IMG/VR virus record: IMGVR_UViG_3300042303_000177
Location: 1 to 40,603 of that record
Source: a virus
DNA: 40,603 nucleotides
Strand: one strand, 5' to 3'
Each line of letters begins with the position of its first letter. The stretch's first letter is position 1. The translations under genes were made by a program, and so were the position numbers. A model generated the notes under the pieces. That model saw only the letters and a list, made by a program, of their open reading frames with translations. It made no database searches and had not been told where the DNA came from. Positions 1 to 6,939 of the stretch are shown one piece after another.

Positions 1-127
1 GCACGGCTCGATCAGGTCTGGTGGGAAGGTGGCGAAGTGCGCGCCCTTGAAGGGGCGGGTTGCGACGGTCCAGACGCTCCGGCGGTTGCGTGTGCCGCTG
101 GCTGCAGGCTCGGCCATCGCTTCACTG
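1..127. repeat. Terminal direct repeat, left copy
   Basis: Bases 1-127 are identical to 40477-40603, the last 127 bases. The repeat lies inside the methyltransferase gene, and both copies read in the same frame, so joining them gives one open gene. The window is therefore a circular or circularly permuted genome with a unit length of 40,476 bp. An exact length of 127 is typical of an assembler k-mer overlap, so I read it as an assembly signature and not as a physical terminal repeat of the virion. Confidence 0.97.
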
Positions 128-693
128 TCGAAGTAATAGCGAGGCGACTTGCTGAGCAGGAAGATGTATTCATGCGCCTTGGTGCAGCGGTCGCGCACCG
201 ACTCGGGCATGGGGTTGGGCTTGTGCCAGATGATGTCCTGCCGGAGATACCAGCCGTCTGCCTGTAGAGCGAAGGCGACGCGCCAGGGGATTCCGATGAG
301 ATCCTTGTCCTTCAGGCCGATCGACGCCGCGCGACTGGTGCGATCGCTCATCTGCTCCAGGGTGTTGCGCGTGCTGCCGACCTTTGCCGTTTCTGGCACC
401 TTGCGATCAGTGCCACCAGTTCTGGCGTAGCTGTCGCCAAGGTTTAGCCAGAGTGTGCCGTCGTCGCGCAGCACGCGGCGCACCTCGCGGAAGACGGCGA
501 CCAGCTCAGCGACAAAGGCTTCTGGCGTCTGCTCGAGGCCGATCTGGCCGTCGTGGCCGTAGTCGCGGAGGCCGAAGTAGGGCGGGCTGGTGACGCAGGT
601 GTGGAAGTGGGCAGGGGGCAGCGACTGCAGCACGGCGCGGCAGTCGCCTGGGAGTATTTGCCAGCTCACGAAGGGGTGGGTGGGGGCCGACAA
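1..693 (-). CDS. DNA methyltransferase, beta class (N-terminal part; continues across the join)
   Basis: N-terminal 231 codons of an adenine- or cytosine-N4 DNA methyltransferase; the rest is at the far end of the window (40294-40476), for a joined protein of 291 residues. SPPY (catalytic motif IV) is at residues 36-39 and the SAM-binding DPFNGAG (motif I) at about 244-250. Motif IV before motif I marks the beta class. I start it at a TTG (691-693) because AGGGGG lies six bases upstream and overlaps the stop codon of the preceding nuclease gene; a GTG at 667-669 is the alternative. With no restriction enzyme beside it, it is best read as an orphan methylase that marks phage DNA against host restriction or affects replication. 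m4C versus m6A cannot be told from sequence. Confidence 0.93.
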   Translation of the reverse strand, partial: MSAPTHPFVSWQILPGDCRAVLQSLPPAHFHTCVTSPPYFGLRDYGHDGQIGLEQTPEAFVAELVAVFREVRRVLRDDGTLWLNLGDSYARTGGTDRKVPETAKVGSTRNTLEQMSDRTSRAASIGLKDKDLIGIPWRVAFALQADGWYLRQDIIWHKPNPMPESVRDRCTKAHEYIFLLSKSPRYYFDSEAMAEPAASGTRNRRSVWTVATRPFKGAHFATFPPDLIEPC

Positions 694-703
694 ATGTTGC
701 CCC

Positions 704-1066
704 CTAGGTCGGTAGGTTGGCAAGCAGCTGCTCAGCATCCGTCACAGAGCGCGCGACGCCGGCGATGCCACCAGCGGAGGCGACGGCCAGCTGCCAGTTG
801 TGCTGCTCAGGGGATAGGCGACCGCGGGGGGTCTTGATCTCGATCGAGGTGAAGACGGCGAGGCGCCGCCCCACCATGTCGGGGGTGACCACCACCGTGC
901 GCCAACCGATCAGGTCAGCACTGCCGCGTGCGAGGCCGAAGGTGACCAGCCGGCCGGTGCGGGGATCGGGCAGAGAGCCGACCTGATTGCGGAACAGTCT
1001 GGTGTCGGGCCTGGTGCCAACGGCCAGCCGGATCTGCTGCTGGAGGGTGGTCTCGGCGTTAGCCAT
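704..1066 (-). CDS. VRR-NUC domain nuclease
   Basis: A 120-residue PD-(D/E)XK nuclease of the VRR-NUC type, common in phage replication modules as a stand-alone Holliday-junction or flap nuclease. The core is visible: GSADLIG supplies the metal-binding Asp, EIKTPRGRLSPEQ supplies the E-x-K pair and the Q helix, and the chain ends with a GVARS strand and a short helix. I place the start at the ATG at 1064-1066 (MANAETTLQ); the open frame extends further upstream, but that part is low-complexity and overlaps the helicase. With this start it overlaps the helicase stop by 8 bp, and its own stop overlaps the methyltransferase ribosome site. Helicase, nuclease and methylase look translationally coupled. 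Confidence 0.88.
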   Translation of the reverse strand: MANAETTLQQQIRLAVGTRPDTRLFRNQVGSLPDPRTGRLVTFGLARGSADLIGWRTVVVTPDMVGRRLAVFTSIEIKTPRGRLSPEQHNWQLAVASAGGIAGVARSVTDAEQLLANLPT

Positions 1067-2534
1067 GGCTGCGCGCGGCGTGGAGGCGGTACGCCCAGCC
1101 TGGGGAGTAGCCCCGCTGCTTGGCGACGGCCAGGAGATCCTGCAGGGTACGGGCACGGCCAACTTCGCGGCGCTGATCCTTTGCGCGCATCTCGGCCCAG
1201 ATCTGAAGGTTGTGCCGCTCGATCTCGATCCGCTGCTCGACGGTCTCCTCTCCGGTTGAGAGAATCATTCCGCCGTAGATGCCGTCATACGGGCGGCTCC
1301 TGACGAGCTCCTGCAGCTCGCCCTTCAGCTGCTTGATCTCTCGCTGCGATGCAGCGCACTCGGTGCCGCAGACGGGGCAGACGGGCTGCGGCTTGAAGGC
1401 AGCAAAGCAGCTCTCGCAGGTGCGCACCGCTGGCGCTGGCGGCCCCCCCTTGCTGGTGCGGCGCCTGGCGTCGTCCAAGCTCCACTCGCGGTGGTCATCG
1501 GGAAAGCCATGGCGGTGGACGTTGCCGACGTGATCAAGGATCAGCGCGTGAGTCTTGCCTGGTGCGGGGCGGAGCACGCGACCGACCTGCTGGAGGTAGA
1601 GGCCCTCGGACTGCGTGGGGCGGAGCAGGATGGCAGCGCCGACCGATGGCACATCGGTGCCTTCGCTGATCACGTCCACCGACACCAGCACCTGCAGGGC
1701 GCCGGTGCCGAGATCGGCGATCAGCTGCTCGCGCTCCTCAGCTGGAGTGGTGCCCAGCACCACCTGCGACGTAATGCCGCTGTCACGAAATTGTCGTGCA
1801 ACATGCTCAGCGTGCTTCGTGGTGCAGCAGAAGGCGACCGCGCTACAGCCACGGCCAAGCCGCTGGAAATGCTCAATTGCGTCGCCAGTTATTGATGGCT
1901 TGTCTAGCTGCTGCGCGGCATCTTCCGGGGCGTAATCGCCTGATCTGATTCGCAAATTGTCTAATTGCACAGCTGAAGCCGGTGCATAGATCTTCGCCGG
2001 TGTGAGGAAGCCTTGTGCAGTCAGCTGCTGCACCGAGGGGCCTTGCACCAGGCGATCGAACACCTCACCAAGTCCGCGGCCATCACGGCGGATTGGTGTT
2101 GCTGTGACGCCCAATCGGTAGGCCTCGGGCCAGTGACTGAGCACGCTCCCCCACGTGCCAGCGACAGCGTGGTGCGCCTCATCGATAACGATGAGATCGG
2201 GCTGCCAGGTTTGGTGCTCGAGACGGCGGGCCAGTGTCTGGACCGACGCAACTTGAACCGGGTGATCTGACGGCTCGAAACCGGCGGCGATAATGCCGTG
2301 GGTGACGCCAGCATGGACCAGCTTCGCGCTGGCCTGGCGGATCAGTTCACGCCGGTGGACCAGGATCAGCACGCGACGACCACGATCAACGGCGCCAGCA
2401 GTGATGGCGGCGAAGCAGATTGTCTTGCCCATGCCAGTCGGCGCGACCAGTAACGGCGCGCGAGCGCCGGAGCGGTAAGCAAGGCGTAGATCGTGTATTG
2501 CGCGGGACTGATAGTCGCGAAGCGTGAGACTCAT
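1059..2534 (-). CDS. SF2 DEAD/DEAH-box helicase with zinc ribbon
   Basis: A 491-residue superfamily 2 helicase. Walker A APTGMGKT is at 31-38, Walker B DEAH at 118-121, motif III TATP at 144-147 and motif VI QQVGRVLRP at 315-323. A zinc ribbon (C373-x2-C376 and C386-x2-C389, C393) follows the helicase core, then an alpha-helical tail. The family includes phage replicative and recombination helicases related to RecG/RadD-like enzymes. It is the first gene of the leftward replication operon, followed by VRR-NUC and methyltransferase with overlapping ends. The start is the first ATG, next to the divergent regulatory region. It probably unwinds forks or recombination intermediates for the phage. 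Confidence 0.93.
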   Translation of the reverse strand: MSLTLRDYQSRAIHDLRLAYRSGARAPLLVAPTGMGKTICFAAITAGAVDRGRRVLILVHRRELIRQASAKLVHAGVTHGIIAAGFEPSDHPVQVASVQTLARRLEHQTWQPDLIVIDEAHHAVAGTWGSVLSHWPEAYRLGVTATPIRRDGRGLGEVFDRLVQGPSVQQLTAQGFLTPAKIYAPASAVQLDNLRIRSGDYAPEDAAQQLDKPSITGDAIEHFQRLGRGCSAVAFCCTTKHAEHVARQFRDSGITSQVVLGTTPAEEREQLIADLGTGALQVLVSVDVISEGTDVPSVGAAILLRPTQSEGLYLQQVGRVLRPAPGKTHALILDHVGNVHRHGFPDDHREWSLDDARRRTSKGGPPAPAVRTCESCFAAFKPQPVCPVCGTECAASQREIKQLKGELQELVRSRPYDGIYGGMILSTGEETVEQRIEIERHNLQIWAEMRAKDQRREVGRARTLQDLLAVAKQRGYSPGWAYRLHAARSHG

Positions 2535-2629
2535 GGGACTTGACCTGAGCTGCCGGGAAGCAATACCAAGGCAGGCGGCCGGATGCTAGCGGGCCGCTGA
2601 GGAAATACTTAGAACTACTGGGGGATGGA
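2535..2629. promoter_or_regulatory. Divergent regulatory region between replication and early operons
   Basis: This 95-bp gap separates the leftward helicase from the rightward early genes, so it should hold both early promoters and a lysogeny operator. A rightward -35-like TTGACC is at 2540-2545, with a poor -10 (ATACCA, 2563-2568) 17 bases on. GCGGCC (2575-2580) and GGCCGC (2592-2597) form a spaced inverted repeat that could be an operator or a hairpin. GGGGGA at 2620-2625 is the ribosome site for the gene at 2630. Its regulatory role is inferred from position; the promoter calls are weak. Confidence 0.4.
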
Positions 2630-2881
2630 ATGAACGACCGGGGATCTGTGGTAAGTTCTGGGAGCACTGATGAGCAACGCATGGACACAGAGGAGTGCGC
2701 CAGCTGCCGCTTCTGGCTCGACAACCCCGAGGCGGAAGTCGATGGGTTCTGCCAGCGGCACGCGCCGCAGCCGCTGATCCTGAGCGTCCCCTACAAAGAA
2801 GGCCCCGGCCGCGAACCTTGGGTGCTTTGGCCCCAGACCCCACCGTCCGAGTGGTGCGGCGAATGGCAGGGGAGGCAGTGA
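2630..2881 (+). CDS. Small cysteine-rich protein, first early gene
   Basis: An 83-residue protein with C23-x2-C26, C41 with H44, and C76, a pattern suggesting one zinc site. The segment CASCRFW followed by GFCQRHAP is similar to small phage proteins of unknown function encoded beside recombination genes. The ATG at 2630 has GGGGGA four to five bases upstream; an in-frame ATG at 2681 would give a shorter protein that keeps all the cysteines. It ends with TGATG, sharing bases with the start of the exonuclease, so the two are probably coupled. No catalytic motif is visible. Confidence 0.75.
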   Translation: MNDRGSVVSSGSTDEQRMDTEECASCRFWLDNPEAEVDGFCQRHAPQPLILSVPYKEGPGREPWVLWPQTPPSEWCGEWQGRQ

Positions 2882-3729
2882 TGGACATCGGCGACTACCA
2901 CCGCCACACGGCGGTATCGAAAAGCCACCTCGACCTGGTGGCGCGCAGCCCGCTCCACTACTGGGCGCGGTACGTGGACCCGAAGCGCGTGGAGCCCGAG
3001 CCGACCGCGGCCATGCTGCTGGGCACGGCGGTGCACACACTGGTGCTGGAGGCCGACCAGTTCGCCGTTCGCTATGTCGCGGCGCCTGAGGGCATCGATC
3101 GCCGCTACAAGGCAGGGAAGGAGCTGTTCGCGGAATGGGAGGCCCAGGCCGCTGGCCGCACGGTGCTGACCAAGGCCGACGCCGACCTGATCCAAGCAAT
3201 GGGCCGCGCGGTGCATGGCCACCCGGCTGCGGCCTACCTGCTGGGGCTGCCGGGCAAGGCTGAGACCACTCACATGTGGACCGATGAGGCCACGGGGCTC
3301 GAGTGCAAATGCCGGCCCGATTGGCTGCTTGATGACGGCAGCCTGATCGTGGACCTGAAGACGACCGAGGATGCGAGCCCGGCGGGCTTCAGCAAGTCGA
3401 TCGCGAACTTCCGCTACCACGTGCAGGCCAGCTGGTACCTCGACGGCCTCGAGCGCGCGACAGGCCGCCGGCCGGAGCAGTTCATCTTCATCTGCGTGGA
3501 GAAGAAGGCGCCCCATGCCGTGGCCGTCTATGCCGCCGACGCGGAGATGGTGGCGGCCGGGCAGGTGACTGCTGCGCGCGACATGCTGCTGCTGGCCGAG
3601 TGCCGCGATGCCGACTACTGGCCGGCCTACAGCGACCAGATCGAGACGATCAGCCTGCCGGCGTGGATGCGCCCGCGGGCCGATGGCAGCGTGCCGGTGG
3701 CACCGGCCGAGCAGATCGAGACCTTCTGA
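2881..3729 (+). CDS. RecE-like exonuclease (PD-(D/E)XK, exodeoxyribonuclease VIII family)
   Basis: A 282-residue nuclease of the RecE/YqaJ-like PDDEXK group, which resects double-stranded ends to give 3' single strands for annealing. Visible active-site landmarks are H52 (GTAVHTLVLE), E141-C-K143 with the following RPD, D158-x-K160 in VDLKTT, and Q182 to Y187 in VQASWYL. The frame is open upstream of 2881, but the ATG at 2881 follows GGGGAGG and overlaps the previous stop, so I use it. RecT follows two genes later, giving the classic RecE-RecT annealing pair used in replication, recombination and circularisation of phage DNA. Confidence 0.92.
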   Translation: MDIGDYHRHTAVSKSHLDLVARSPLHYWARYVDPKRVEPEPTAAMLLGTAVHTLVLEADQFAVRYVAAPEGIDRRYKAGKELFAEWEAQAAGRTVLTKADADLIQAMGRAVHGHPAAAYLLGLPGKAETTHMWTDEATGLECKCRPDWLLDDGSLIVDLKTTEDASPAGFSKSIANFRYHVQASWYLDGLERATGRRPEQFIFICVEKKAPHAVAVYAADAEMVAAGQVTAARDMLLLAECRDADYWPAYSDQIETISLPAWMRPRADGSVPVAPAEQIETF

Positions 3730-3866
3730 TGGACCAGCTCGCGAACCTGGCCCTGATCGTGATCACCACCTGGTGCGGCGCGATCTTTCTCTCACACCTG
3801 ACCGACGCATCGCTGGCGACAGCGGCGGCCGGTTCCTTCTTCATCCTGATGGCCCTCAAGTCATGA
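3729..3866 (+). CDS. Small membrane peptide between exonuclease and recT
   Basis: A 45-residue, strongly hydrophobic peptide with two likely membrane segments (about residues 5-21 and 29-43) and almost no soluble part. It starts at an ATG overlapping the exonuclease stop (TGATG) and stops inside the start of recT (ATGA), so it is embedded in the operon by coupling at both ends. I do not recognise a family. Its place inside a recombination cassette is odd for a membrane protein; possible roles include superinfection exclusion or membrane recruitment, but nothing in the sequence decides. Confidence 0.65.
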   Translation: MDQLANLALIVITTWCGAIFLSHLTDASLATAAAGSFFILMALKS

Positions 3867-4555
3867 CCGAATCCACAGCATTGACCACCAGCTCGAGCGG
3901 CTCGGTGTTCTCAGGCATCCAGGCATTCGAGGATGCGCAACGCATCGCGAAGGCGCTGGCCAGCTCGACACTCATCCCGCCTCAGTTCCAAGGGCAGAAC
4001 GGCTTCGCGAATTGTCTGGTGGCGCTGGAGATCGCCAGCCGGATGCGGATGAGCCCGTTCCAGGTGATGCAGAACCTGCACATCATCCACGGCCGGCCTA
4101 GCTGGTCGAGCCAGTTCATCATCGGCCTGATCAACGGCTGCGGCCGCTTCAGCCCGCTGCGCTACGAGATCAGCGGCACGGGCGACAGCCTGGCCTGCTA
4201 CTGCGTGGCCACCGAGCTGGCCAGCGGCGCCGACCTGAAGGGGCCGGTGGTGAGCATGGCGATGGCGAAGAAGGAAGGGTGGTCCACCAAGAGCGGTAGC
4301 AAGTGGCAGACCATGCCCGACCTGATGATTCGCTACCGGGCCGCGGCGTTCTGGGGTCGGCTCTACATCCCCGAGCTGCTGGTGGGGATCCAGACCGAGG
4401 AGGAGGTGGTGGACGTGCAGCCGGTGACGGTGCGCGCGGCAGAGCCTGAACTGCCGAAGGCAACGATCGAAGACCTGAACGCCAAGATCAAACAACCGAA
4501 GCCGACCGTGGCCGCTGAGCCCGTGGGAGAGGATCCGAACGATGACATCTTCTGA
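3863..4555 (+). CDS. RecT-family single-strand annealing protein
   Basis: A 230-residue RecT/Red-beta-type protein that coats single-stranded DNA and anneals complementary strands. The family signature is clear: an N-terminal helix region leading to ALEIASRMRMSPFQV, and near the C-terminal third the W-x-T-M-P-D-L-M-x-R-x-R-A segment followed by FWGRLYIPELL and a TEEEV motif. The start ATG overlaps the preceding stop (ATGA). The end is a lysine/proline linker and an acidic tip, EDPNDDIF, that resembles the C-terminal peptide of bacterial SSB. The product should work with the exonuclease encoded upstream. Confidence 0.93.
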   Translation: MTESTALTTSSSGSVFSGIQAFEDAQRIAKALASSTLIPPQFQGQNGFANCLVALEIASRMRMSPFQVMQNLHIIHGRPSWSSQFIIGLINGCGRFSPLRYEISGTGDSLACYCVATELASGADLKGPVVSMAMAKKEGWSTKSGSKWQTMPDLMIRYRAAAFWGRLYIPELLVGIQTEEEVVDVQPVTVRAAEPELPKATIEDLNAKIKQPKPTVAAEPVGEDPNDDIF

Positions 4556-4760
4556 GTATCTGACCCCGCGCGAGCTGGCTGCTCGATGGCGGAATATCGT
4601 CTCGCTCAGCACGCTCGACAACTGGCGCAGCAGCCAGAACCGTGGGCCGCGCTTCGTGAAGATCGGCGGCCGCGTCCTCTACCCCGTGGATGAGGTCGTG
4701 GCCTACGAACAGCGCAACCTGCGCGGCCTACCTAACAACCCCTCGCAACCCAACCGATGA
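4542..4760 (+). CDS. Helix-turn-helix protein, excisionase/AlpA-like
   Basis: A 72-residue MerR-like winged helix protein of the HTH_17 (excisionase/AlpA) type. TPRELAARWR is the first helix of the HTH, SLSTLDNWR the recognition part, and GPRFVKIGGRVLYPVDEVVAYE the wing and last helix, a very typical arrangement. It overlaps recT by 14 bp and runs into the next gene by 4 bp. It could be the directionality factor (Xis) for the tyrosine integrase, or a small transcription regulator of the early operon; both are common for this fold. Among the genes here it is one of only two clear HTH candidates for control of lysogeny. Confidence 0.85.
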   Translation: MTSSEYLTPRELAARWRNIVSLSTLDNWRSSQNRGPRFVKIGGRVLYPVDEVVAYEQRNLRGLPNNPSQPNR

Positions 4761-5137
4761 GCTTTTCTGTGAATGGCGCACTGTTCAAGCAATCCGCTGC
4801 CGACTGGCAGAAGCGGATGGGCGACCGCTATGAGGCCGGAAAGAACTACCCCGAGTTCGATGGCGTCCTCAACGTGCCTGCTGATCAGGCCTATACCCTG
4901 GCGCAGTACCTGATGAATGCCCAGCCCCAGGGTGACCGGCAGGAGATTCCGGTACGGCTGAGCGGCTGGGCCAAGACCGCCAGCAGCGGGGTGAAGTATC
5001 TCAGCATCGTGGCCAAGCCCGACTACAAGGTGCAGAAGGCGATCGAGGAGGCTGCGGTGGCACCAGCTGCTGCAGCCAGCCTCGCGCAGGCCACGGGAGG
5101 CGTGGTGAGCGAGATCACCGACGCCGATCTGTTCTGA
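4757..5137 (+). CDS. Putative single-stranded DNA-binding protein
   Basis: A 126-residue protein coded directly after recT and the HTH gene. It has a beta-rich middle (EIPVRLSGWAK...GVKYLSIVAKPDYK), which would fit an OB fold of the DUF736 or SSB-like kind, then an alanine-rich linker and an acidic-hydrophobic end, ITDADLF. Bacterial SSBs end in a similar acidic tip that recruits partners, and RecT here ends in a comparable one. Exonuclease, annealing protein and SSB commonly travel together in phages. No nucleic-acid-binding residues can be assigned with certainty, so the name rests on context and the tail. Confidence 0.55.
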   Translation: MSFSVNGALFKQSAADWQKRMGDRYEAGKNYPEFDGVLNVPADQAYTLAQYLMNAQPQGDRQEIPVRLSGWAKTASSGVKYLSIVAKPDYKVQKAIEEAAVAPAAAASLAQATGGVVSEITDADLF

Positions 5138-5335
5138 TCACATCAGCTCGAGCTCCAGCCGCGCGATCTCATTGACCGCGGCCTGGAGCATCTCCTGCTG
5201 GTGGTAGCACTGGCGGAGGAGCTGAGCGGCGACGCTGCCGGCCTGGGGATGCTTCTCCAGCCGGCGGCAATCGGCCTCGATCTGGAACTGTTTTTCTGGC
5301 GGGATCTCAACCGCCAGCCACTGACCGAAATTCAT
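5138..5335 (-). CDS. Small leftward protein, function unknown
   Basis: A 65-residue protein coded against the surrounding early operon. The C-terminal two thirds is amphipathic helix: QIEADCRRLEKH, then AAQLLRQCYHQQEMLQ and a terminal helix ending LELELM. It resembles, from memory, small cyanobacterial and cyanophage proteins of unknown function. I start it at the ATG at 5333-5335 (AGAGA just upstream); two ATGs further upstream would add up to 11 residues. It abuts the stop of the SSB-like gene without overlap and lies only 22 bp from the divergent zinc-ribbon gene at 5358, so any promoter must overlap that gene. Confidence 0.55.
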   Translation of the reverse strand: MNFGQWLAVEIPPEKQFQIEADCRRLEKHPQAGSVAAQLLRQCYHQQEMLQAAVNEIARLELELM

Positions 5336-5357
5336 TTCTCTGGGGCGGAACTGCCCC

Positions 5358-5642
5358 ATGGTGCCCATGAACTGCCCGAAGTGCAGCTGCCCCCGCCACC
5401 GGGCAGCGGTGACGAATAGCAAGCCTGCGGACCAGACGGTGCGTCGGCGGGTGTGCCTGGACTGCGGCCACGCATGGTTCACGGCCGAGGCGGAGGTGAG
5501 CCGATATGCGGTGGGCTGGTGCTCTGGGCACGCAAGCAAGCCGGTGCTACGGGTGCCGGTGACGCTGACGCTGAGCCACGTGGAGGTGGGCCAGGTGGGA
5601 CCGAAGCCGAAGCAATGTGAAGAACTGTCACAGCCGGGATGA
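5358..5642 (+). CDS. Zinc-ribbon protein, NrdR-like N-terminal domain
   Basis: A 94-residue protein opening with a zinc ribbon: CPKC at about residues 6-9 and CLDCGHAW near 33-40, joined by the RRRVCLDCGH stretch typical of the NrdR zinc domain. The rest (residues 45-94) has no ATP-cone, so it is not a full NrdR. Such short ribbon proteins in phages are usually transcription or replication accessories. The ATG at 5358 has GGGGCGGA about nine bases upstream; an ATG at 5367 would give a slightly shorter protein starting MNCPKC. Confidence 0.72.
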   Translation: MVPMNCPKCSCPRHRAAVTNSKPADQTVRRRVCLDCGHAWFTAEAEVSRYAVGWCSGHASKPVLRVPVTLTLSHVEVGQVGPKPKQCEELSQPG

Positions 5643-5648
5643 TGCGCT

Positions 5649-5788
5649 GCCGGCGGTGGGCCATACTGGTTGCACGGGGCGGACGGAAGCACCCCGGCGA
5701 AAGCCACGAGGAGCCTCCCGACCGAACAGCGCAAACGAGGTCGAAAAACCCGAGCGCAACAGGGCCTGAATAAGCCCGCACCGCCGGT
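5649..5788 (+). ncRNA. Candidate structured RNA / long 5' leader
   Basis: The 173-bp gap between 5642 and 5816 can fold into a closed multi-branch shape. The outer stem is CCGGCGGTG (5650-5658) with CACCGCCGG (5779-5787), nine pairs plus a possible G-U at 5649/5788. Inside are CGGGG/CCCCG (5675-5679 with 5692-5696), GGC-GAAA-GCC with a GNRA loop (5696-5705), CGACC/GGTCG (5719-5723 with 5739-5743) and GGGC/GCCC (5762-5765 with 5774-5777). It matches no RNA family I know. It could be an untranslated regulatory RNA or the leader of the gene at 5816, but GC-rich DNA gives chance hairpins easily. Confidence 0.3.
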
Positions 5789-5815
5789 TGGCCCGGCGCA
5801 CACCGCTTCTCCACC

Positions 5816-6007
5816 ATGCTCACCACCACTCTCCTGGTGATCTGGAAGCTGCTGATCCCGATGCTGCTTCTGGTCGCCGTGATCGACTGGCTGACCGCTT
5901 CAGATGATCGCCGCGTGCGCGTCCTGCGCCGCACCGGCCTCAGCCAGCAGCAGATCGCCACCCGCCTCAACCTGTCCCGCTATCGCGTCCGCAAGGCGCT
6001 CGCATGA
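5816..6007 (+). CDS. Membrane-anchored helix-turn-helix peptide
   Basis: A 63-residue protein with one hydrophobic N-terminal helix (residues 5-26, LLVIWKLLIPMLLLVAVIDWL) and, directly after a charged SDDRR turn, a helix-turn-helix: VRVLRRTGLSQQQIATRLNLS, then RYRVRKAL, with the spacing of sigma-4-like or resolvase-like HTHs. A DNA-binding motif tethered to the membrane by so short a chain is unusual. It might be a regulator or a scaffold for DNA near the membrane. It follows the possible structured RNA by 28 bp and overlaps the next start by 4 bp. Confidence 0.7.
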   Translation: MLTTTLLVIWKLLIPMLLLVAVIDWLTASDDRRVRVLRRTGLSQQQIATRLNLSRYRVRKALA

Positions 6008-6150
6008 TGATCTCCAACCCCATCATCAACCGCATCGCCATCGTGGTGCTGCTGTTCTGCCTCTACGCCGCCGGCTACGACTCCGCCAAGCAGGAGACCG
6101 TCAAGGCGCACCACAACTGCACCGCCGATCACCTACCGCTGAAGCCATGA
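6004..6150 (+). CDS. Small single-span membrane peptide
   Basis: A 48-residue peptide beginning MMISNPIINR, with one hydrophobic span (about residues 7-24, IINRIAIVVLLFCLYAAG) and a polar histidine-containing tail. It overlaps the HTH peptide stop and the next start by four bases each, the same coupling seen across this operon, which is the main reason to call it real. Function unknown. Confidence 0.6.
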   Translation: MMISNPIINRIAIVVLLFCLYAAGYDSAKQETVKAHHNCTADHLPLKP

Positions 6151-6320
6151 CCCCACGCCGCTTCTACTTCCAGATCCGCAGCGCCAACGTGCTCGAGTGC
6201 GTGCTGGCCCACAGCCTCACCGAGGCCAAGCTGATCGCCGCCGACACGTGGCTTCAGTGGTGGTCTGAGCTCGAATGGCTGGACTCCGAAACCGTTACCC
6301 ACCCGATCACCCATGGCTAA
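6147..6320 (+). CDS. Small hypothetical protein
   Basis: A 57-residue protein beginning MTPRRFYFQIRSAN, with a strand-helix pattern and the tryptophan-rich piece TWLQWWSELEWLD. ATGA overlap with the preceding stop and 8-bp overlap with the next start support the frame. The start of the open frame lies further upstream, but that part is a shadow of the two previous genes. I do not recognise it. Confidence 0.6.
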   Translation: MTPRRFYFQIRSANVLECVLAHSLTEAKLIAADTWLQWWSELEWLDSETVTHPITHG

Positions 6321-6552
6321 GACCACCGGAGCAATGCTGCCGTGGCAGTGGCGAGACGAAGACCAGACCAGCCAGCACGGTGACGGCATCAGCCGGCCAC
6401 GGCCCAAGGTGCGCACCAAAGAGTTCCGCGTGATCGTCTACAAGCCAGGCGCGCAACCCATGACCTGGATCACCCGCGCGGAATCCAAACGCCACGCCAA
6501 GCGCTACGCCGAAGCGCGCTGGCCTGGTGCTGCTGTGGAGGTGGTGGGATGA
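6313..6552 (+). CDS. Small basic hypothetical protein
   Basis: A 79-residue basic protein. The second half (VRTKEFRVIVYKPG, then ITRAESKRHAKRYAEARWPG) reads as strand-strand-helix and could bind nucleic acid, judging only by its charge. The start ATG overlaps the preceding gene by 8 bp and its stop overlaps the next ATG (ATGA). No family recognised. Confidence 0.65.
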   Translation: MAKTTGAMLPWQWRDEDQTSQHGDGISRPRPKVRTKEFRVIVYKPGAQPMTWITRAESKRHAKRYAEARWPGAAVEVVG

Positions 6553-6731
6553 CTGACTACAAGTTCGTTCCATTGAACACTCTTGAAAATCGCCTCGGCG
6601 ACGCTCTTGGCCTTGCAATCAGCATGATCCGCAAGCCCGAGACCATTGACAACAAGACCATGGCTCAGATCGAAGCACCATTTAAAGAGTGGTGCGATGC
6701 CCTTGTTGATGGGGGTCTGTTAAATGACTGA
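6549..6731 (+). CDS. Small hypothetical protein
   Basis: A 60-residue, mostly helical, mildly acidic protein starting MTDYKFVPLNTLENRLG. Its DNA is noticeably less GC-rich than neighbouring genes, suggesting separate arrival. ATGA overlap at its start and 8-bp overlap at its end. Function unknown. Confidence 0.65.
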   Translation: MTDYKFVPLNTLENRLGDALGLAISMIRKPETIDNKTMAQIEAPFKEWCDALVDGGLLND

Positions 6732-6939
6732 CCTATCCCCCGCCACGCTGGTGGACCGAGTGGCCCGCGCCATCGGCCAAGACGATGAGCCCATTAACTG
6801 GGAGCCCGAAGCCCGCGCCGCGATCCGCGAGGTGGCCCGCTGGATAGATGCCGAGGCTCAGGAACGACAGTTGTCCCCCCATAACGGCGTCTACTCGGCG
6901 GCCGAGTGGCTGCGTGGCCAACTGGAGGCCACCCGATGA
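6724..6939 (+). CDS. Small hypothetical protein
   Basis: A 71-residue acidic helical protein. The pattern VDRVARAIG, EPEARAAIREVARWIDAE and SAAEWLRGQLE resembles the many short phage proteins that begin with an AxAI helix and end in W-L-R, none with known function. It overlaps both neighbours by a few bases. Confidence 0.65.
   Translation: MTDLSPATLVDRVARAIGQDDEPINWEPEARAAIREVARWIDAEAQERQLSPHNGVYSAAEWLRGQLEATR

Noticed and set aside
5649-5788. RNase P RNA, hammerhead ribozyme or known riboswitch
   Set aside because: None of the invariant cores of these families is present; only generic stems are seen.
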